NCBI GenBank assembly: GCA_030638575.1
Contig: DAOWEJ010000031.1
Location: forward strand, 1-55,051
Length of the DNA stretch: 55,051 nucleotides
Source of the DNA: Deltaproteobacteria bacterium
GTDB taxonomy: Bacteria; Desulfobacterota; Desulfobacteria; Desulfobacterales; JAUWMJ01
Direction: 5' to 3'
Under the pieces are notes generated by a model. The model was not told where the DNA came from. It did not search any database and saw only the letters and a program-made list of their open reading frames with translations. The first letter of the stretch is position 1. The number at the start of each line of letters is the position of its first letter. Position numbers and translations under genes: made by a program. Positions 53,392-55,051 of the stretch are shown here, one piece after another.

Positions 53392-53494
53392 ATTCTCCAA
53401 TTTCATTTGACAACAGCAATGCTTTCAGTTTAAATGAATCTAACTCATTTTATTAAACCACCAGGAAACACAACAACATAACCCCAACCTTCTG
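53392..53494. repeat. R10 direct repeat, right copy, upstream of cyclase gene
   Basis: ATTCTCCAATTTCATTTGAC, then ATTAAACCACCAGGAAACAC, ending CATAACCCCAACCTTCTG. Same orientation as the copy at 52222-52323. Beyond it the two flanks differ: this one runs on into a structured leader of the cyclase gene. Confidence 0.75.
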
Positions 53495-53583
53495 AGGGAG
53501 ACCATGAAAAGATGTTTCCAGAAGGTGCTGACGCAAAGCCTCCGAGGCCTCATTATGCCTTTTTGGAGGTTTTTGTGTTTTTG
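53487..53583 (+). promoter_or_regulatory. Structured leader/attenuator of the cyclase gene
   Basis: Perfect 8 bp arms ACCTTCTG (53487-53494) and CAGAAGGT (53519-53526), then GACGCAAAGCC (53530-53540), then a terminator-like hairpin CCTCC/GGAGG with GGC/GCC inside, followed by TTTTTGTGTTTTT. It ends 15 bases before the start codon. The word GACGCAAAGCC occurs in GEMM (cyclic-di-GMP class I) riboswitches, but the rest does not fit well. Confidence 0.45.
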
Positions 53584-53597
53584 AAGGGGGTAATCCC

Positions 53598-55051
53598 ATG
53601 GCTGAAGAACGAGCCAAACGAAAACTCACTGCAATTTTAAGTGCAGACGTCAAAGGTTACAGTCGTCTGATGGGAGATGATGAAGAGGCCACTGTCCGCA
53701 CTATCAATGCATACCGTGAGGTGATGACAGGTCTTATCGAGGAGCAAAACGGCCGGGTCGTCGATGCGAAGGGCGACAATTTGCTCGCCCAGTTTCCCAG
53801 TGTGGTGGATGCAGTTCGATGCGCTGTAGAAATACAAAAGGAACTCAAGGTGAGGAATGACGAACTTCCTGAAAACAAGAGGATGGAATTTCGCATTGGG
53901 ATCAATCTTGGGGATGTCATCGAGGAACGGGATACCATTTATGGAGACGGGGTAAATATCGCGGCTCGCTTGGAGGGTTTGGCGGAGGGCGGAGGGATCT
54001 GTATTTCCGGAACGGCTTTTGACCATATCGGAAAAAAACTGCCGGTTGGATATGAATATTTGGGCGAACAAACGGTCAAGAATATCGAGAAGCCAGTACG
54101 ATCCTATAATGTACTGTTGGAGCCCGAATATGCTGGAGAGGTGATCGGAGAGGATAGGCCGAAGCCAAGACAATGGCGTTGGGCAGCCTTAGCCTCAGCG
54201 GTTGTGCTAATTGTGGTGGCTGGAGCTTTCGCTATCTGGAACTTCTACTTTCGCCCCCCTCCAATGGAGGTTGCCTCGGTAGAAAAGATGGCCTTTCCCC
54301 TGCCTGATAAACCCTCCATTGCTGTACTGCCCTTTGAAAACATGAGCGGAGACCCGAAGCAGGAGTATTTCAGCGATGGCATATCCGAGGAAATTATTAC
54401 TGCCCTCTCCAAGACACCGAAAATGCTTGTGATTGCTCGTAACTCCACGTTTAGCTATAAAGGAAAAGCGGTGAAGGTTAACCAAGTCGCTGAGGAATTG
54501 GGTGTGCGGTACGTGCTTGAAGGAAGTGTTCGCAAAGCGGGAGAGCGGGTTAGAATAACAGCTCAGCTAATCGATGCTCTTACTGGGCACCATTTGTGGG
54601 CAGAAAGATACGATAAAGATTTGAAAGATATATTTGCCCTTCAAGATGATATCACGAAAAAGATTATCACAGCCATGCAGGTGAAGCTGACGATCGGGGA
54701 AAATGCCCGTTTGTTCGCAAGAGGCACCGAAAGTCTTGAAACCTATTTAAGGGTTTTGCAAGGGGTCGAACTTTATTGGCACTATAATAGCGAGGATAAT
54801 TCTAAGGCCCGGCAGATCTTTGAGCAGGCCATTGAATTAGACCCATACTATGCAGTGGCATATACTCGCCTGGGTTGGACTCACTGGATCGATGTTTGGT
54901 TAAAGTCGACTAAATCTCCGCGCGACTCTATCATGCAGGCGTTTCAGTCGGCCAAAAAGGCCATCGCACTGGATGACTCCTTGCCCACCGCTTATGGCTT
55001 ATTAGCCTCGGTCTATCTAATAAAACGGCAGCACGAGCGTGCCATTTCGGA
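53598..55051 (+). CDS. Class III adenylate/guanylate cyclase with TolB-like and TPR regions (partial, 3' end outside window)
   Basis: At least 484 residues, open to the window end. The N-terminal class III cyclase domain (~8-175) has metal aspartates D17 (LSADVKGYSRLMG) and D60 (DAKGDNLLAQF), and YGDGVNIAARLE with the Asn/Arg transition-state residues. One membrane helix lies at ~195-214, then a TolB-like N-terminal (FlgO/CadC-type) segment SIAVLPFENMSGDPKQEYFS near 240, and TPRs from ~395. It makes cAMP or cGMP; the periplasmic TPR part probably senses a partner. GGGGG precedes the ATG. Its start lies next to repeat R10. Confidence 0.88.
   Translation, partial: MAEERAKRKLTAILSADVKGYSRLMGDDEEATVRTINAYREVMTGLIEEQNGRVVDAKGDNLLAQFPSVVDAVRCAVEIQKELKVRNDELPENKRMEFRIGINLGDVIEERDTIYGDGVNIAARLEGLAEGGGICISGTAFDHIGKKLPVGYEYLGEQTVKNIEKPVRSYNVLLEPEYAGEVIGEDRPKPRQWRWAALASAVVLIVVAGAFAIWNFYFRPPPMEVASVEKMAFPLPDKPSIAVLPFENMSGDPKQEYFSDGISEEIITALSKTPKMLVIARNSTFSYKGKAVKVNQVAEELGVRYVLEGSVRKAGERVRITAQLIDALTGHHLWAERYDKDLKDIFALQDDITKKIITAMQVKLTIGENARLFARGTESLETYLRVLQGVELYWHYNSEDNSKARQIFEQAIELDPYYAVAYTRLGWTHWIDVWLKSTKSPRDSIMQAFQSAKKAIALDDSLPTAYGLLASVYLIKRQHERAIS

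Noticed and set aside
52222..53494. R10 copies as integron attC sites around a toxin-antitoxin cassette
   Set aside because: One copy has GTTAAAC, but the other reads ATTAAAC and no matching RYYYAAC end or integrase is seen.
53637..54173. 178-residue minus-strand frame
   Set aside because: It is antisense to the class III cyclase domain, which has all catalytic motifs on the plus strand.

Overview
This window looks like chromosomal DNA of a sulfate-reducer-like deltaproteobacterium (Desulfobacterota, most likely Desulfobacterales). That placement is inferred from gene content and gene style: a ferredoxin-dependent 2-oxoacid oxidoreductase, a lone Liv-type binding protein, an E. coli-like infB operon, an infC-rpmI-rplT-pheST operon without thrS, a TraB/PrgY-type protein, a MEMO-family protein, and many short palindromic repeats between genes. 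No rRNA, CRISPR array, phage or intact transposase gene was found.

Layout. 1-2.0 kb (+): the end of a 2-oxoacid:ferredoxin oxidoreductase alpha subunit and a fused beta-gamma subunit. 2.1-4.4 kb (-): a branched-chain amino-acid type binding protein and a metallo-beta-lactamase-fold hydrolase. 4.4-7.0 kb: a repeat-rich stretch in which a galT-like gene lies between two copies of a ~200 bp repeat. 7.1-9.7 kb (+): a large FHA-TM-trypsin-like protease. 9.7-22.4 kb (-): the translation/RNA operon rimP-nusA-infB-ylxP-rbfA-nrnA-truB-rpsO-pnp, continuing to an M16 peptidase, dut and an MBL hydrolase, with a tRNA-Gly(CCC) and its terminator just upstream (the place metY has in E. coli). 22.9-28.5 kb (-): infC-rpmI-rplT-pheS-pheT and a MerR-type regulator. 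28.6-37.1 kb: a deaminase, a FecR-domain protein, an orphan HSDR_N-type nuclease domain, dgt, a cysteine-cluster protein, a SYLF protein, a DUF4124 protein, a MEMO homologue and a flavodoxin-ArsC fusion. 37.3-41.3 kb (-): a compact MoxR/CbbQ ATPase, VWA protein and small-protein operon. 41.5-46.6 kb: TraB-like, SPOR-NlpC/P60, purN-like, thioredoxin, bamD-like and rpmB. 46.6-51.4 kb (-): rel/spoT, proS and ispG. 51.7 kb to the end: a small protein with an internal duplication, a vapBC toxin-antitoxin pair between two ~100 bp direct repeats, and the 5' part of a class III nucleotide cyclase with TPRs.

The most unusual feature is the density of small terminal-inverted-repeat or palindromic elements; at least ten families can be told apart by eye (named R1-R10 here). 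One ~143 bp family (R6) occurs five times, four times complete. One R6 copy seems to supply the ribosome-binding region, TTG start and first ~16 codons of truB; another ends at the Shine-Dalgarno of the MEMO gene. Another family (R7, 22 bp imperfect terminal repeats) has one long copy carrying a decayed four-helix-bundle (S23/23S-IVS-type) gene and two shorter copies without it. infC appears to start at a non-canonical AUA codon behind a strong Shine-Dalgarno.

All of this was read by eye from the sequence. Family names rest on motif recognition and no database search was run.
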